Shown here piece by piece: positions 42,147 to 43,308 of a stretch of 43,308 bases of DNA. A program made the position numbers and the translations under genes. The stretch is from Nitrospiraceae bacterium (lineage in GTDB: Bacteria > Nitrospirota > Nitrospiria > Nitrospirales > Nitrospiraceae): NCBI GenBank assembly GCA_919902665.1, contig CAKKRK010000067.1, positions 1-43,308 on the forward strand, read 5' to 3'. Within the stretch, counting starts at the first letter, position 1. Each line of letters starts with the position of its first letter. Below the pieces are notes generated by a model. It was not told the origin of the DNA. It made no database searches and saw only the letters and a list, made by a program, of their open reading frames with translations.

Positions 42147-43265
42147 ATGCTGCGTCAATCTCCTTCCTTTCTTCATCGGATGTTTCGCCACCGATCAACG
42201 AGCGTGACATCAGAGGGCGTTCAATTCCTGCTCTTTACTATGGCGATCGGTATCGCCGCCATCAATACCGGCAACAACCTCTTCTATCTTTTGCTCGCGA
42301 TGATGTTGAGTCTCGTGTTGATCTCGGGAGTTGCGGCGGAATACTGCTTGCGACGGCTGGAATTCCATCGTCACCTTCCCGATCATCTCATCGTGAATGA
42401 ACCAACCGCCGCCACACTGGTCGTGAAGAACCGGAAGTCACAGCTCCCCAGCTTTTCATTGAAGCTGTTTGATGTCAGTGACGGCCGGAAGCTGGATCGA
42501 GGTCTGGAGATTCACCAACTCCCTCCAGGCGCCAGTCAGCTGATGTCATATCCTCTCGTCGCCACGCGGCGTGGTCGGTTGCAACTGGACGGTGTCTGTG
42601 TCGGGACGGAGTTTCCGTTCGGGCTCTTCATGAAGCACACGTTTTACCCGATCGATGAAACGGTCATTGTGTGCCCGGAACTCAAGCCGATCGACGAGAG
42701 GCTGTTTCAGGGGCTTCTCACAGTTGGAGCGGAACAGAGCGTCCCCCAGAGGGGGGTTGGCAATGATTTATACAATCTGCGCCTGTATCACGCCGGGGAT
42801 GATTCTCGAAATATTCACTGGCCGACGACGGCGCGGACATCCCAATTGACGGTCCGAGAAACTGAGGCCGAAGACCAACGCCGAGCCACCATTTATCTAC
42901 CGACCGTCGCTCCGGTGAGTCACGATGCCGTGTTTGAACAGGCGGTTTCCGTCACGGCTTCCATCGTTCAGTATTTGGCGCAACGCGGGTACATGCTCCA
43001 GTTGTTTGTGGGGTCGTCGCGCTCATCATTCGGTCAAGGAGACGGTCACCTCTTGGAGCTCCTTCGAATGCTCGCCCTGTGTGAACGGTGCTCGCCCCTT
43101 GCAGGGTCCTCCGTGCCGACAGAATTGTCCGGAGACCCTTTAGAAGTCGACGAGGGGGCGATGATTGTCGTGCAGCCATGGCGGGGTCCGGGAGATATCG
43201 AGCCCAACCAGCCTGCCATTCTGATCAACGGACACCCTATCGCCGGAGCGTTCCATGCCGTTTGA
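42147..43265 (+). CDS. DUF58 family protein
   Basis: The 372-residue protein has two N-terminal membrane helices ('FTMAIGIAAINTGNNLFYLL') and a DUF58 domain with the conserved 'RGVGNDLYNLRLYHAGDDSR' and 'NIHWPTTART' motif. DUF58 proteins are VWA-like and work with MoxR ATPases, probably in envelope protein assembly. ATG 42147 has GGAG about 11 nt upstream. The next gene starts inside its last codons (overlap of 11 nt). Confidence 0.93.
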   Translation: MLRQSPSFLHRMFRHRSTSVTSEGVQFLLFTMAIGIAAINTGNNLFYLLLAMMLSLVLISGVAAEYCLRRLEFHRHLPDHLIVNEPTAATLVVKNRKSQLPSFSLKLFDVSDGRKLDRGLEIHQLPPGASQLMSYPLVATRRGRLQLDGVCVGTEFPFGLFMKHTFYPIDETVIVCPELKPIDERLFQGLLTVGAEQSVPQRGVGNDLYNLRLYHAGDDSRNIHWPTTARTSQLTVRETEAEDQRRATIYLPTVAPVSHDAVFEQAVSVTASIVQYLAQRGYMLQLFVGSSRSSFGQGDGHLLELLRMLALCERCSPLAGSSVPTELSGDPLEVDEGAMIVVQPWRGPGDIEPNQPAILINGHPIAGAFHAV

Positions 43266-43308
43266 TCAGGCCCTTCGGTTCGCGTCGATTTGGCTGGCGT
43301 CTACGTCC
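43255..43308 (+). CDS. Probable TgpA/transglutaminase-like membrane protein, N-terminus only
   Basis: Eighteen codons from ATG 43255 to the window edge read 'MPFDQALRFASIWLASTS', with GGAG 7 nt upstream. This start resembles the 'ALR...' opening of TgpA (DUF3488-transglutaminase) proteins, and the place after MoxR and DUF58 is where that gene is usually found. The rest is outside the window, so the identity rests mainly on context. Confidence 0.55.
   Translation, partial: MPFDQALRFASIWLASTS

Noticed and set aside
1..43308. CRISPR arrays, insertion sequences, prophage, tRNA or rRNA genes
   Set aside because: No regular direct repeats, transposase, integrase or RNA-gene signature could be recognised by reading both strands.

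Overview
The window reads as chromosomal DNA from a Gram-negative bacterium. The best guess is a member of the Nitrospirota, close to Nitrospira. That rests on the mix of protein families, moderate GC, lipoprotein and outer-membrane signals and gene order; it is an inference, because no database search could be made. There is no phage, transposon, CRISPR array, rRNA or tRNA that I can support.

Layout. (1) 1-6912: loosely ordered single genes: a YihY/BrkB membrane protein, a monoheme cytochrome c, a DUF1264 lipoprotein, a PSP1/RicT-like protein, a minimal ImmA/IrrE-like metalloprotease, an EVE-domain protein, a hypothetical protein, a possibly decayed small gene, a YkgJ-type cysteine-cluster protein and a ThrH-type HAD phosphatase. 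(2) 6986-9473: an outer-membrane porin and two TatA/B-type translocase subunits, all on the minus strand. (3) 9616-20344, minus strand: the conserved replication-origin-type block, read in the direction of transcription as rpmH, rnpA, yidD, yidC, mnmE, mnmG, rsmG, parA, parB, two bactofilins and mnmA. A perfect-consensus sigma70 promoter precedes rpmH, and two perfect parS-like palindromes flank rsmG. No dnaA gene or DnaA-box cluster was seen, so the origin itself may lie elsewhere. (4) 20816-23883, plus strand: a cell-envelope cluster of a coiled-coil lipoprotein, a lipoprotein with a YafK/DpaA-like YkuD active site, a canonical L,D-transpeptidase and a secreted protein that looks like a transpeptidase remnant without the catalytic cysteine. 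(5) 23995-28226: a tightly packed sugar-phosphate operon (pgi, pgl, glk, rpiA, with 1-nt gaps or ATGA overlaps), followed by a large M1 aminopeptidase. (6) 31160-41014: a zinc-ribbon PilZ protein, a membrane-tethered metallo-beta-lactamase-fold lipoprotein, the ybbP-ybbA ABC exporter with divergent tesA, a small membrane protein, a SWIM-finger/coiled-coil protein, a ChaN-like lipoprotein and an unrecognised protein with a methyltransferase-like glycine motif. (7) 41163-43308: MoxR ATPase, DUF58 protein and the first codons of a probable TgpA/transglutaminase-like gene cut by the window edge.

How the parts fit together. Block 3 couples ribosome and tRNA maturation (L34, RNase P, MnmE/MnmG/MnmA, RsmG), membrane insertion (YidC/YidD) and chromosome segregation (ParAB-parS), with bactofilin scaffolds next to ParAB. 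Block 4 probably remodels peptidoglycan cross-links or lipoprotein attachment. Block 5 interconverts and phosphorylates glucose and pentoses. The most distinctive candidates for new biology are the transpeptidase set with unequal active sites, the SWIM/coiled-coil protein, the zinc-ribbon PilZ protein and the unknown protein at 39707-41014. None is shown here to be a new system.
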